DNA from: Lutimaribacter_A marinistellae
GTDB taxonomy: Bacteria; Pseudomonadota; Alphaproteobacteria; Rhodobacterales; Rhodobacteraceae
Direction: 5' to 3'
Length of the DNA: 64,000 bases
Assembly (NCBI RefSeq): GCF_042648365.1
Contig: NZ_JBHRXI010000010.1
Span: forward strand, 558,001 to 622,000
Within the stretch, counting starts at the first letter, position 1; every line of letters starts with the position of its first letter. A program made the position numbers and the translations under genes. This document shows, piece after piece, positions 8,088 through 17,210 of this stretch. The notes beneath the pieces were generated by a model. It worked only from the letters and a program-made list of their open reading frames with translations, had not been told where the DNA came from and did no database searches.

Positions 8088-9317
8088 ATGCGCCGCGTCG
8101 TCGTCACAGGGCTGGGGATCGTTTCCAGCATCGGAAACACCGCCGAGGAGGTACTCGCCTCGCTCAAGGCCGGGAAATCGGGCATCGAGGCTAGCGCCGA
8201 GATGGCCGAGTACGGATTCCGGAGCCAGATTGCTGGAACGCTGAAGATCGATCCGAAAGAGCATATCGACAAGCGCGCATTGCGGTTCATGGGACCGGGG
8301 GCCGCGTATGCGCATATCGCCATGCAACAGGCGATCGCCGACTCAGGGCTGGAGCGCGACGATGTCGTGAACCCGCGTACCGGGCTTGTCGCCGGGTCGG
8401 GCGGGCCATCGACCAGCGCGATGCTGCAGGCGCATCAGACGGTCTTGAAATCCGGCGCCACCAAGCGGATCGGCCCCTTTGCCGTGCCGAAATGCATGTG
8501 CTCGACCGTCTCGGCGAACCTGTCGACCGCTTTCGAGATCAAGGGCATCAACTATTCCATCACCTCGGCCTGTTCGACCTCGCTGCATTGCATTGGCAAT
8601 GCCGCCGAGCAGATCATGATGGGCAAGCAGGACGTGATGTTTGCGGGCGGCGGCGAGGAGCTGGACTGGACGCTGAGCTGCCTGTTCGACGCGATGGGCG
8701 CAATGTCGTCCAAGTACAATGACACGCCCGAGAAGGCGAGCCGGGCGTTCGATCAGAACCGCGACGGATTCGTGATTTCGGGCGGCGGCGGTATCGTCGT
8801 GCTGGAAGAGCTGGAGCGCGCCAAGGCACGCGGCGCCAGGATCTATGCCGAGGTGACAGGCTATGCCGCGACCTCGGACGGGCATGACATGGTGGCGCCC
8901 AGTGGCGAAGGCGGCGAACGGGCCATGCGGGTGGCGATGTCCACCCTGCCCGAGGATCGCAAGGTCAGCTATATCAACGCGCATGGTACCTCGACCCCGG
9001 TGGGCGACGTCGGTGAAGTGGAAGCGGTGCGGCGTATCTTTGGCGAAGGTAACGTGCCGCCGATCTCGTCGACCAAATCCATGACTGGGCATGCGCAGGG
9101 CGCAGCAGGCGCGCTGGAGGCGATTTTCAGCCTGCTGATGCTGGACAAGGACTTCATCACGCCGTCGATCAATGTCGACACGCTGGCCGAGGGCATCAAC
9201 CCCGGCGAGATCGCGACCGAAACGGTCGAAAATGCCGGACTCGACAGCGTCATGACGAACAGCTTCGGCTTTGGCGGCACGAACGGGTCGATGATCCTGT
9301 CCAAATATCACGGGTAA
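8088..9317 (+). CDS. fabB: beta-ketoacyl-ACP synthase I FabB
   Basis: A 409-residue thiolase-fold condensing enzyme that elongates acyl-ACP with malonyl-ACP and, as KAS I, takes the cis-3-decenoyl-ACP made by FabA into unsaturated chains. Catalytic residues: Cys162 in SACSTSLHC, and the two His in NAHGTSTPVGD and MTGHAQGAAG. Glycine-rich FGFGGTNGSM stands near the end. The ATG follows GGAGG by five bases. It directly precedes fabI by seven bases. The 167 bp between the broken radical-SAM gene and fabB hold only this ribosome-binding site and no clear promoter. FabB rather than FabF is favoured by the partnership with FabA. Confidence 0.96.
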   Translation: MRRVVVTGLGIVSSIGNTAEEVLASLKAGKSGIEASAEMAEYGFRSQIAGTLKIDPKEHIDKRALRFMGPGAAYAHIAMQQAIADSGLERDDVVNPRTGLVAGSGGPSTSAMLQAHQTVLKSGATKRIGPFAVPKCMCSTVSANLSTAFEIKGINYSITSACSTSLHCIGNAAEQIMMGKQDVMFAGGGEELDWTLSCLFDAMGAMSSKYNDTPEKASRAFDQNRDGFVISGGGGIVVLEELERAKARGARIYAEVTGYAATSDGHDMVAPSGEGGERAMRVAMSTLPEDRKVSYINAHGTSTPVGDVGEVEAVRRIFGEGNVPPISSTKSMTGHAQGAAGALEAIFSLLMLDKDFITPSINVDTLAEGINPGEIATETVENAGLDSVMTNSFGFGGTNGSMILSKYHG

Positions 9318-9324
9318 GAAGAAC

Positions 9325-10116
9325 ATGTCGGATATTCTCAAGGGCAAGCGCGGCCTGATCATGGGTGTGGCGAATGACCGGTCCATCGCCTGGGGCATCG
9401 CCAAGGCCTGCTCCGAGGCGGGTGCCGAGCTGGCCTTCACCTACCAGGGCGAGGCGTTTGGCAAACGGCTGGAGCCGCTGGCCCAGAGCATCGGCAGCGA
9501 TTTCATGGTCGATGCCGACGTGACGGATGATGCGTCGCTTGACCGCGCCTTTGCCGAGCTCGGCGAACGGTGGCCCAGCATCGATTTCGTGGTGCATGCC
9601 ATCGCCTATTCCGACAAGTCGGAACTGACGGGACGGTTCCTGCATACCAGCCGGGCGAATTTCAAGAATTCGATGGATATCTCGGCCTATTCCTTCATCG
9701 AGGTGGCGCGCCGCGCCTATCCGATGATGCAGGAAAACGGCGGTTCGCTGATTACGCTGACCTATCAGGGGTCGAATCGCGTGGTGCCCAATTACAACGT
9801 GATGGGCGTGGCCAAGGCGGCGCTGGAATCGGCCACCCGTTACCTTGCCAACGACCTCGGCCCCGAGGGGATCCGCGTGAACGCGATTTCGCCCGGCCCG
9901 ATGAAGACGCTGGCAGGTGCGGCTATCGGAGGCGCGCGCAAGACCTACAAGTTCTGCGACCAGAACGCGCCGCTGCGGTCCAACGCAACGCTTGAGGCCG
10001 TGGGCGGAACGGCCGTCTACCTGATCTCGGATGCGGGTGCATGCACCACCGGCGAGGTCCTCAAGGTCGATGGCGGGTTCCACGTCCTGGGAATGCCACA
10101 GCCCGATTTCATGTGA
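9325..10116 (+). CDS. fabI: Enoyl-ACP reductase FabI (NADH)
   Basis: A 263-residue short-chain-dehydrogenase-fold enzyme completing the fatty-acid elongation cycle by reducing trans-2-enoyl-ACP. The N-terminal cofactor motif is the FabI-type GLIMGVANDRSIAWGIAK rather than the classical GxxxGxG. The catalytic Tyr-x6-Lys is in YNVMGVAKAALE, and the substrate-loop region reads VNAISPGPMKTLA. Length and motifs match FabI, the target of triclosan and diazaborines. It lies seven bases after fabB and ends the operon; no obvious terminator follows. Confidence 0.96.
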   Translation: MSDILKGKRGLIMGVANDRSIAWGIAKACSEAGAELAFTYQGEAFGKRLEPLAQSIGSDFMVDADVTDDASLDRAFAELGERWPSIDFVVHAIAYSDKSELTGRFLHTSRANFKNSMDISAYSFIEVARRAYPMMQENGGSLITLTYQGSNRVVPNYNVMGVAKAALESATRYLANDLGPEGIRVNAISPGPMKTLAGAAIGGARKTYKFCDQNAPLRSNATLEAVGGTAVYLISDAGACTTGEVLKVDGGFHVLGMPQPDFM

Positions 10117-10157
10117 CCATCGACGCTGATTGACCCAGCCTTTGCCGGATTGACGCC

Positions 10158-10616
10158 ATGTTTGTCCGGCACAGTTGGGGCATGGTTGAAACGGATACAG
10201 ATCTGAGCGTCGCGATGCGCGCCCCCACAAGCCGCAATAGGCTTGGGTCGGGTTTCGCCTGGATCACCGTGGTGGGGCTGTCGGCAACGGCTTTTGCCGT
10301 GGTGACCCTTGCATTTCTGTCCGCGCGGCTTCACGAGGAAGAGGTTGCGGCGCTGGACGCGGCGCCGTCCGCGAACTCGGTGGAGGCGCAAACGGCCAGC
10401 GCGAGCGCAAATGCGGAACCGGACATCGAGCCTGTGCCGGAACCGGCGGACGTGACCGAAGCCCCGACCGTGCCAGAGGCGGAAAAGGAATGGTCCCTTG
10501 GCGGGCTGTTCGGTGGAGACGGCGCAAGGGAAGAATCATCCCTGCCAGCGGAGCCATTCACCATGATCCGCTCTATGCCCGCCAGCCGGACCCCTGTCCG
10601 ACGTGGCGGGGAATGA
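10158..10616 (+). CDS. Hypothetical single-pass membrane protein
   Basis: A 152-residue frame with one strong transmembrane helix (WITVVGLSATAFAVVTLAFL, residues ~35-55) and a long acidic, Pro/Glu/Ala-rich outer part, ending with a basic tail. I do not recognise a family. The amino-acid bias suggests an extracytoplasmic linker-like region. The start is uncertain: ATG at 10158 and ATG at 10182 are both possible and neither has a strong ribosome-binding site. It sits between fabI and the convergent FKBP gene, with only nine bases to the latter's stop. It may be real but could be a low-conservation gene; I have no functional clue. Confidence 0.5.
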   Translation: MFVRHSWGMVETDTDLSVAMRAPTSRNRLGSGFAWITVVGLSATAFAVVTLAFLSARLHEEEVAALDAAPSANSVEAQTASASANAEPDIEPVPEPADVTEAPTVPEAEKEWSLGGLFGGDGAREESSLPAEPFTMIRSMPASRTPVRRGGE

Positions 10617-10625
10617 GGCCGCCGA

Positions 10626-11054
10626 TCAGGCGATCGAGACCAGTTCGATATCAAAGATAAGATCTTGGCCCGCCAACGGGTGATTGGCGTCCAGCGTGAC
10701 GGTGCTTTCATCCGAATCGACGACAGTCACCGGCAATGTCTGCCCCTCGGGCGTCTGCATCTGCAGCTGGGTTCCCGGATCCAGCGGCACGTCGGCGGGA
10801 ATACCTTCGCGCGGGATTGCCTGCCGCATCTCGGGATTGATCGGGCCGTAAGCCTCGGCGCAGGGCACCTCGACGCGTTTGGTGTCGCCCACTTCCATCC
10901 CGGGCATCGCGGCGTCGAGCCCCGGGATGATCATCCCCGACCCTACGGTGAATTCCAGGGGATCGCGTCCCTCGGAACTGTCGAAGGTCTCACCGCCTTG
11001 CAGTGTTCCGGTATAGTGGATGCGCACTGTGTCACCCTGTTTGACCTGGGTCAT
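10626..11054 (-). CDS. FKBP-type peptidyl-prolyl cis-trans isomerase (SlyD-like)
   Basis: A 142-residue protein that isomerises Xaa-Pro bonds. It starts MTQVKQGDTVRIHYTGTL, followed by GETFDSSEGRDPLEF and GSGMIIPGLDAAMPGMEVGD, the FKBP-fold elements of the SlyD group. An inserted flap region follows (residues ~65-120) and the chain ends FDIELVSIA. The His-rich metal-binding tail of E. coli SlyD is absent, so it is better described as SlyD-like. The frame runs far upstream, but homology and the ATG at 11054 fix the start. It is monocistronic, divergent from the dehalogenase gene. Confidence 0.92.
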   Translation of the reverse strand: MTQVKQGDTVRIHYTGTLQGGETFDSSEGRDPLEFTVGSGMIIPGLDAAMPGMEVGDTKRVEVPCAEAYGPINPEMRQAIPREGIPADVPLDPGTQLQMQTPEGQTLPVTVVDSDESTVTLDANHPLAGQDLIFDIELVSIA

Positions 11055-11183
11055 GAAATCTCCATTCGGTTTGCAGTTCAAAGGCACGACCCTAAAGGCT
11101 GCGCATGGGATGTAAACCCGGAGGCCTTTTCCCCGCGCGCGGCATGTGCCAACGTGCCGCCAACTGTCCGGGGAGGGACGTGA

Positions 11184-11897
11184 ATGACCATCAAGACATG
11201 CGTTTTCGACGCCTATGGCACGTTGTTCGATGTGGCCGCCGCCGCTCGGCAGGCCGCTGCGGAACCCGGGCGCGAGGCACTGGCGCAGCGCTGGCCGGAA
11301 CTGGCGCAGCATTGGCGGCTGAAGCAATTGCAATATACGTGGCTGCGCGCGGTGGCGGACGCCCATACCGATTTCTGGCAGGTCACGCAGGATGGGCTGG
11401 ACTGGGCGCTGGAGGCCGTCGGCCTGAATGACGACGACGCGCTGCGGCAGCGCCTGCTCGATCTTTACTGGGAACTTGGCTGCTATGACGAGGTGCCTGC
11501 GATGCTGCGCGCGCTCAAGGAGGCGGGGTTCCAGACCGCGATCCTGTCGAACGGGTCGCCGCAAATGCTTGACGGCGCGGTACAATCTGCCGGTATCGGC
11601 GCGGTACAATCTGCCGGTATCGGCGCGGTTCTGGACGATGTTCTGAGTGTCGAGAGCGTGGGTGTCTTCAAGCCGCATCGCAAGGTCTATGACCTGGTGG
11701 CGGAACGGTTCGGGGGCGGGCCTGCCGATGTTCTGTTCGTCAGTTCCAATGGCTGGGACGCGGCGGGGGCGGCCGGGTACGGCTTTACCACCGTGTGGGT
11801 CAACAGGGCCGGAGAGCCGATGGACCGCCTGCCATGGAAGCCGCATCACGTGTTGTCCGACCTGACGACGATCCCCGATCTTGCGCGGAGCGCATGA
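11184..11897 (+). CDS. (S)-2-haloacid dehalogenase-like HAD hydrolase, type II
   Basis: A 237-residue HAD-superfamily protein. The nucleophile motif is CVFDAYGTLFD (Asp9), motif II is ILSNGSP, the conserved Lys is in VGVFKPHRKVYDL, and motif IV is FVSSNGWDAAGAAGYG. The SNGWD element marks type II L-2-haloacid dehalogenases, which hydrolyse the carbon-halogen bond of 2-halocarboxylates. A 24-bp tandem duplication puts eight extra residues (GAVQSAGI twice) just after motif II, in the helix before the core strand; it keeps the frame but could affect folding. The gene overlaps the next hydrolase gene's start region, suggesting a shared transcript. Confidence 0.85.
   Translation: MTIKTCVFDAYGTLFDVAAAARQAAAEPGREALAQRWPELAQHWRLKQLQYTWLRAVADAHTDFWQVTQDGLDWALEAVGLNDDDALRQRLLDLYWELGCYDEVPAMLRALKEAGFQTAILSNGSPQMLDGAVQSAGIGAVQSAGIGAVLDDVLSVESVGVFKPHRKVYDLVAERFGGGPADVLFVSSNGWDAAGAAGYGFTTVWVNRAGEPMDRLPWKPHHVLSDLTTIPDLARSA
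11574..11629 (+). repeat. 24-bp tandem duplication inside the dehalogenase gene
   Basis: Two identical, contiguous 24-bp units (11574-11597 and 11598-11621) are followed by the first seven bases of a third. Each encodes GAVQSAGI in frame. Perfect identity points to a recent slippage event or an assembly artefact. Confidence 0.9.
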
Positions 11898-12727
11898 TGG
11901 CAGAGTTTCGCACGACCGACGGCCTGCGCCTGCATTACGAGGACACCGGCGAGGGCCGGCCGCTGGTGTGCTTGCCGGGGCTTACGCGCAACGGCCGGGA
12001 TTTCGATTTCCTTCGCCCGCATGTACCCGGCTACAGGGTCATAACGCTTGATTACCGGGGGCGCGGTCTGTCGGATCACGACCCCGATCATGCCAATTAC
12101 AACGTCTTTCGCGAATCACGGGACGTGGTCGAACTGATCGAGACGCTTGGCCTTGGTCGCGTAACGATTTTGGGCACGTCGCGCGGTGGGCTGCTTGCCA
12201 TGGCGTTGGCGGCGAGCCATCCCGAGATGCTGGCCGGGGTCATCCTCAACGATATTGGCCCGGTGGTCGAGACGAGCGGCATCGCGCGGATCATGGAATA
12301 CCTGGGCCGCCGCCCGGATTGGCAGAGCTATGGCGAGGCGACCGAGGGGATGGCGCAGGCCATGGCCCCGCAGTTTCCCGGCGTCGAGCCGAGCGTCTGG
12401 CAACGACAGGTCGAGGCGAGCTATGTCGAAACGCCCGAGGGGCTTGGCCTGCGCTATGACCCGGCCTTGCGGCAAGCGGTTCTGGAACAGGCCGCCACCG
12501 GGGCCGCGCCCGATTTCTGGATGTTCTTCGAACGTCTGGGCGCCATACCCACCGGTGTCATCCGGGGCGCCAATTCCGATGTCCTGAGCCGCGACACGGT
12601 CAGCGAAATGCACCGCCGTCATCCGGGCCTGATTTCGGCAGAGGTTCCCGATCGCGGGCATGTGCCCTTTCTGGACGAACCCGAAGCCCTCTCAATCATC
12701 CGTCAGATCATGGAAACAGCGAAATGA
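11897..12727 (+). CDS. alpha/beta hydrolase
   Basis: A 276-residue alpha/beta-hydrolase-fold enzyme. The oxyanion-side motif is LVCLPGLTRNGRDF, the nucleophile elbow is ILGTSRGGLLA (Ser in GTSRGG), and the catalytic His is in DRGHVPFLDEPE near the C-terminus. The lid region (residues ~140-200) is helical. Substrate cannot be predicted; similar proteins act on esters or ring-cleavage products. The ATG at 11897 is favoured by GGAG six bases upstream; ATG at 11894 is the alternative. It begins in the stop region of the dehalogenase gene and its own stop overlaps the dehydratase start by ATGA, so the three are translationally linked. Confidence 0.85.
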   Translation: MAEFRTTDGLRLHYEDTGEGRPLVCLPGLTRNGRDFDFLRPHVPGYRVITLDYRGRGLSDHDPDHANYNVFRESRDVVELIETLGLGRVTILGTSRGGLLAMALAASHPEMLAGVILNDIGPVVETSGIARIMEYLGRRPDWQSYGEATEGMAQAMAPQFPGVEPSVWQRQVEASYVETPEGLGLRYDPALRQAVLEQAATGAAPDFWMFFERLGAIPTGVIRGANSDVLSRDTVSEMHRRHPGLISAEVPDRGHVPFLDEPEALSIIRQIMETAK

Positions 12728-13692
12728 GCGATCTTGCCCTGATCGAAGCCGCGGCCCAGCGTTTGCAAGGCCATGTGCGTCGTACACCCCTCTTGTCCTC
12801 GCCCTTTCTGGACGAGATCGCCGGGCGGCGGGTACTGGTGAAGCCCGAATGCCTACAGCATACCGGCAGCTTCAAGTTTCGCGGCGCGTGGTCAGCGATT
12901 TCCGCGCTGGAGGCAGGGCAGCGGGAACGGGGCGTTCTGGCCTATTCCTCGGGCAATCACGCGCAGGGGATCGCGCGGGCGGCGGCGCTGCATGGCGTCA
13001 AGGCGGTGATCGTCATGCCCTCGGACGCGCCACAGCTCAAGATCGACAACACTCGCGCGCTGGGGGCGGAGGTGGTGCTCTATGACCGCGCAGGCGAGAG
13101 CCGAGAAGAGATCGGCGCGGCGCTGGAGGCCGAACGCGGCATGACGCTTATCAAGCCCTATGACGAGCCGCAGGTGATCGCCGGCCAGGCGAGCGTGGGG
13201 CTGGAACTGGCCGAGCAGGCGCGCGATGAGGGCGTCGACGCGAGCGACGTGCTGGTCTGTTGCGGCGGTGGCGGTCTGACGGCGGGCATTGCACTGGCTC
13301 TTGAGGCGCGAGCGCCGGGCCTGCGCGCGCGACCGGTCGAGCCCGAAGGTTTCGACGATACCGCGCGCTCGCTGGTGTCCGGGCAGATCGAGCGCAACGC
13401 GGTGCAGTCGGGCAATATCTGCGACGCGATCCTGACCCCCGCCCCGGGCGAGATCACTTTTCCGATCCTCAAACGGTTGTGCGGTCCGGGGTTAAGCGTC
13501 AGCGAGGACGAGGTTCTGCGCGCTATGAAGCTTGCCTTTCTGCGGCTCAAGATCGTGCTGGAGCCCGGCGGCGCGGTCAGCCTTGCCGCCGCGTTGTTCC
13601 GGCCGCAGGAGATCGAAGGCGATGCGGTGGTCGCGGTCGCATCGGGCGGCAATGTCGATCCGGCAGTGTTTGAACGGGCACTGGCGCAATGA
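12724..13692 (+). CDS. Threonine/serine dehydratase-like PLP enzyme
   Basis: A 322-residue fold-type II PLP enzyme. The Schiff-base Lys is in GSFKFRGAW, the substrate loop is SSGNHAQGIA, and the phosphate-binding loop is CCGGGGLTAG. There is no C-terminal ACT regulatory domain, so this is the short catabolic form: threonine or serine dehydratase, serine racemase or threo-3-hydroxyaspartate dehydratase are all possible. The product of threonine or serine would be an oxoacid plus ammonia. Start overlaps the hydrolase stop (ATGA). pcaD follows 24 bp downstream. Confidence 0.87.
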   Translation: MSDLALIEAAAQRLQGHVRRTPLLSSPFLDEIAGRRVLVKPECLQHTGSFKFRGAWSAISALEAGQRERGVLAYSSGNHAQGIARAAALHGVKAVIVMPSDAPQLKIDNTRALGAEVVLYDRAGESREEIGAALEAERGMTLIKPYDEPQVIAGQASVGLELAEQARDEGVDASDVLVCCGGGGLTAGIALALEARAPGLRARPVEPEGFDDTARSLVSGQIERNAVQSGNICDAILTPAPGEITFPILKRLCGPGLSVSEDEVLRAMKLAFLRLKIVLEPGGAVSLAAALFRPQEIEGDAVVAVASGGNVDPAVFERALAQ

Positions 13693-13716
13693 ACACAGCA
13701 AGCGGGGAGGAAAGAA

Positions 13717-14505
13717 ATGCAGATTGCTGAGCTGGGAGATGTCCGGTTGCACTACCGGGTCGACGGCGACCCTGATGGCGCGCCTGTTGTCTTTGCCAAT
13801 TCACTGGGCACCGACCTGCGGCTGTGGGATCCGATCCTGCCGCATCTGCCCGACGGGCTGCGCCTCATCCGATATGACAAGCGCGGGCACGGTCTGTCCT
13901 CCTTGCCGGCGGCCCCCTACTCGATGGGATCGCTGGTGCGCGATGTCGAGGCGCTGCTCGACCATTTGGGTGCCCGGGACTGCATGTTCGTGGGCCTGTC
14001 CATCGGCGGAATGATCGCGCAGGGGCTGGCAGTCAAGCGGCTTGATCTTGTGCGGGCGGTCGTGCTGTCGAATACCGGCGCCAAGATCGGGACGCCCGAG
14101 ATGTGGCAGGAGCGGATCGCAGCGGTGAATGCGCAGGGGATCGAAGCGCTCGCCGACGGCATCATGGAGCGCTGGTTCTCGAAAGACTTCCGGGCCAAGC
14201 CCGAGCTGGCGCTGTGGCGCAACATGCTGGTCCGGCAACCGGCCGAAGGTTATGCGGGGTGTTCGGCGGCAATATCAGGCACCGATTTCTATACGCCGAC
14301 CAGCGGGCTGCGCCTGCCGGCGCTGGGGATTGCCGGAAGCGAGGACGGGTCGACCCCGCCCGACCTTGTCCGCGAAACCGTCGACCTGATCCCCGGATCG
14401 CGCTTTCACCTGATCCGCCGCGCCGGTCACCTGCCCTGTGTCGAGCAGCCCGAGGAATATGCCCGCGTGCTGACCGAGTTCCTGCGCGAGACCGGACATA
14501 TCTGA
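13717..14505 (+). CDS. pcaD: 3-oxoadipate enol-lactonase PcaD
   Basis: A 262-residue alpha/beta hydrolase that opens 3-oxoadipate enol-lactone to 3-oxoadipate in the protocatechuate branch of the beta-ketoadipate pathway. The opening HYRVDGDPDGAPVVFANSLG and TDLRLWDPILPHL are characteristic of PcaD. The nucleophile elbow is VGLSIGGMIAQ and the catalytic His is in RRAGHLPCVEQPEEY. The gene is followed 65 bp on by pcaB, which supports the specific name. Other pca genes (pcaC, pcaH, pcaG, pcaQ) are not in the window, so the pathway is split or elsewhere. Confidence 0.9.
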   Translation: MQIAELGDVRLHYRVDGDPDGAPVVFANSLGTDLRLWDPILPHLPDGLRLIRYDKRGHGLSSLPAAPYSMGSLVRDVEALLDHLGARDCMFVGLSIGGMIAQGLAVKRLDLVRAVVLSNTGAKIGTPEMWQERIAAVNAQGIEALADGIMERWFSKDFRAKPELALWRNMLVRQPAEGYAGCSAAISGTDFYTPTSGLRLPALGIAGSEDGSTPPDLVRETVDLIPGSRFHLIRRAGHLPCVEQPEEYARVLTEFLRETGHI

Positions 14506-14570
14506 CCCTCTGGTCCCGCGCCGCACGGCACGATATCAGCGGGGACCATTTCCTGAAACAGGGGGAGCCC

Positions 14571-15917
14571 ATGGCCGGATCGGTGTTTGACAGCGCGCTT
14601 TTCTCGAAACTGTTCGACAGTGGCGAGGTTGGTCGCCTGTTCACGGACAGCGCTGAACTGCGCGCCATGCTGCTGGTCGAGGGGATGTTGGCACGGGCGC
14701 AGGGCAAGTTGGGCGTGATCCCCGAGACAAGCGCGCAAGCCATTGCCCGCGCCGCGATGGAGGTGCAGCTGGATCCCGGCGCTCTGGCGCAAGAGACCGG
14801 GCGCAACGGCGTTTGCGTACCCGCGCTGGTCGCAGCCTTTCGCGAGGAGATGCAGGCGCCCGAACACGCGGCCTATGTGCATTGGGGCGCGACCTCGCAG
14901 GATGTCATCGACACCGGGCTGATGCTGCGCCTGCGTCAGGCGCTGGTGCTGATCGAGGCTGATCTGCGCGCACTGCTGGCGATGCTCGCCACGCTGGCCG
15001 AAACCCATGCCGAGCTGCCGATGCCGGGTCGCAGCTATGGCCAGCACGCGACGCCAACGAGTTTCGGCGCGGTGGTGGCAAGCTGGGGTGCGCCGCTGCT
15101 CGACCTGCTGGAGGAGTTGCCCGACCTTCGCGACCGTTGCCTGCTGGTTTCGCTTTCGGGGGCCGTGGGAACGGCGAATGCGCTGGGTCCGAAATCCGCC
15201 GAGACCCGCGCCGAACTGGCGGATCTGCTGAAGCTGGGGGACCCGGGCCGAAGCTGGCACACAGACCGCGCGCCGGTCCTGCGCATCGCCGATTGGATGG
15301 TGCGGGTGACCCTGGCGCTTGGCAAGATGGGTGAGGATGCGACCGAACTGAGCCAGACCGGCATCGCCGAGCTGAACCTCGGCGGCAGCGGGGCGTCCTC
15401 GACCATGCCGCAGAAACAGAACCCGGTCGGGCCTTCGGTGCTGGTGGCGCTGGCCCGTCATGCGGGGGGTCTGTCATCGGTTCTGCATGGGGCGGCGCTG
15501 CACCGGTATCAGCGCGACGGGGCCGCGTGGTTCACCGAATGGATGTGCCTGCCGCAAATCGTTCTGTCCGCCGGGACAGCAGGCCGGGCCGCGCGCGCGC
15601 TGGCAAGCGGGCTGGCTCCGCAAGAGGCCGCCATGACCGAGGCATTGTCCGCGCATCAGGGCATGATCCATGCCGAGGCCGTCAGCTTTGCACTGGCCGA
15701 ACACCTTCCCCGCCCCGAGGCACAGGCAGCGACCAAGGCACTGTGCCGCGAGGCCGCGGAAACCGGGACACCCCTGCCCGACCTCGTCGCGCGGGACTGG
15801 CCTCACATCGACGCGGCGCAGTTCCATTCCGTTCGACAATTGGGGCAAGCCCCCGAAGAGGCCCGGCGATTTGCCCGCGCGGTCAGGGACGACCACGCGC
15901 GGGACCTGCCGGGGTAG
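14571..15917 (+). CDS. pcaB: 3-carboxy-cis,cis-muconate cycloisomerase PcaB
   Basis: A 448-residue member of the fumarase/aspartase superfamily that lactonises 3-carboxy-cis,cis-muconate. The superfamily signature is GSGASSTMPQKQNPVGP, containing the catalytic Ser loop. HWGATSQDVIDTGLML and SYGQHATPTSFG are the other substrate-contact segments. I start it at the ATG of MAGSVFDS, preceded by GGGGGAG; the frame is open upstream into pcaD but that is a shadow. Together with pcaD it covers two consecutive steps of protocatechuate degradation. A transporter gene starts seven bases after its stop. Confidence 0.93.
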   Translation: MAGSVFDSALFSKLFDSGEVGRLFTDSAELRAMLLVEGMLARAQGKLGVIPETSAQAIARAAMEVQLDPGALAQETGRNGVCVPALVAAFREEMQAPEHAAYVHWGATSQDVIDTGLMLRLRQALVLIEADLRALLAMLATLAETHAELPMPGRSYGQHATPTSFGAVVASWGAPLLDLLEELPDLRDRCLLVSLSGAVGTANALGPKSAETRAELADLLKLGDPGRSWHTDRAPVLRIADWMVRVTLALGKMGEDATELSQTGIAELNLGGSGASSTMPQKQNPVGPSVLVALARHAGGLSSVLHGAALHRYQRDGAAWFTEWMCLPQIVLSAGTAGRAARALASGLAPQEAAMTEALSAHQGMIHAEAVSFALAEHLPRPEAQAATKALCREAAETGTPLPDLVARDWPHIDAAQFHSVRQLGQAPEEARRFARAVRDDHARDLPG

Positions 15918-15924
15918 GCGCACA

Positions 15925-17124
15925 GTGCGGCTGTCGCTTGCCTTCATCCTGATCACGGTCGGGATCGACGCGATGGGGATCGGGCTGATCCTGCCAATCA
16001 TGCCCGCGCTCATAACCGAGGTGCAGGGCGGCACGCTTTCGGATGCGGCGCTTTGGGGCGGCGTGCTGAGCGCGAGTTTCGCCGTCATGCAATTCCTTTT
16101 CGGCCCGGTCCTGGGCAACCTGTCGGACGCGTATGGGCGTCGGCCCGTCCTGCTGGTGTCGCTTGCGGTGATGACGCTCGACTACCTCGTGATGGCGTTG
16201 GCGGGCAGCATCTGGCTGTTGCTGCTGGGCCGGATCGTCGGCGGCATCACCGCGGCGACCCACTCCACCGCCGGCGCGTACATGGCCGACATCTCGGCCC
16301 CCGAGGAGAAGGCCGCGCGCTTTGGCCTGCTGGGCGCGGCGCTGGGATTGGGATTCGTAGCGGGCCCGGTCCTGGGCGGGCTGCTGGGAGAGTTGGGGAC
16401 TCGCGCGCCGTTTTATGCGGCGGCCCTGCTGGCGGGGCTCAATTTCCTGCTCGGCTTTTTCGTCATGCGCGAAACCGTACCAGCGGATGGGCGCAGGCCG
16501 TTCCAATGGCGGCAGGCAGGGCCGCTGGGCGCCTTTCGCGCGTTGGGCAGGCTGCCGGGGATCCGCCCGCTGTTGTCGGTGTATTTCCTCTATTCAGTCG
16601 CTGTCTATGTCTACCCTGCGATCTGGGCCTATTTCACCGCGGCGCGGTTCGACTGGTCGCCGCAGATGATCGGTGTGTCGCTTGGACTCTACGGAATCTC
16701 GATGGCGCTGGTGCAGGGCGTTCTGATCCGGCCCGCGACATCGTGGCTGGGTGAGCGGGGCGCGGTCATCGCGGGGTTCGGGTTCGAGGCGGTGGCCTTT
16801 GCCATCCTGTCGGTCCTGGCAAGCGGCACCATCGCGCTGATCCTGATCCCGGTCACGGCCCTTGGTGCGCTGGTTCAGCCCGCGATCACGGCCATCCTGT
16901 CGCGGCGGGTGGATGCCAGCCGACAGGGAGAATTGCAGGGAGTGATGGCCTCGCTTCATGCGCTTTCGATGATTCTCTCGCCGCTCGGCATGGGCGTGGT
17001 GTTTGCCGCGTTCACGCGCGAGGCTGCGCCGATCCACCTGCCGGGGGCGCCGTTTCTTGTCGCGCTTGTCCTGATGCTGTTCGCACTCGTGCTGTTTTTG
17101 CGCGCCGGACGTTCCGTGACGTAA
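15925..17124 (+). CDS. MFS transporter, Tet(A)-like drug:H+ antiporter family
   Basis: A 399-residue protein with about 12 predicted membrane helices. The MFS motif A between helices 2 and 3 reads GNLSDAYGRRPVLL, and the helix-5 motif C region GAALGLGFVAGPVLGGLLG marks a DHA1 antiporter of the TetA type. Such proteins export drugs or metabolites in exchange for protons; the substrate here is unknown. The GTG start lies seven bases after the pcaB stop. Position suggests export or uptake of an aromatic acid or intermediate, but TetA-like proteins next to catabolic genes are often misread as resistance genes; I would not call it tetracycline resistance. Confidence 0.85.
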   Translation: MRLSLAFILITVGIDAMGIGLILPIMPALITEVQGGTLSDAALWGGVLSASFAVMQFLFGPVLGNLSDAYGRRPVLLVSLAVMTLDYLVMALAGSIWLLLLGRIVGGITAATHSTAGAYMADISAPEEKAARFGLLGAALGLGFVAGPVLGGLLGELGTRAPFYAAALLAGLNFLLGFFVMRETVPADGRRPFQWRQAGPLGAFRALGRLPGIRPLLSVYFLYSVAVYVYPAIWAYFTAARFDWSPQMIGVSLGLYGISMALVQGVLIRPATSWLGERGAVIAGFGFEAVAFAILSVLASGTIALILIPVTALGALVQPAITAILSRRVDASRQGELQGVMASLHALSMILSPLGMGVVFAAFTREAAPIHLPGAPFLVALVLMLFALVLFLRAGRSVT

Positions 17125-17210
17125 ACACGACGCCGGGGCGGCGCATTCGGTCTTGCGAGCGGGGCGCGCTGCGGTCCACCGTGTCTGGAAACGGGACAGG
17201 AGGGACCGAC

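Noticed and set aside
15925..17124. Tetracycline resistance gene
   Set aside because: The protein is a TetA-like MFS member, but it lies beside pcaB, has no tetR partner and no mobile context, so resistance cannot be claimed.
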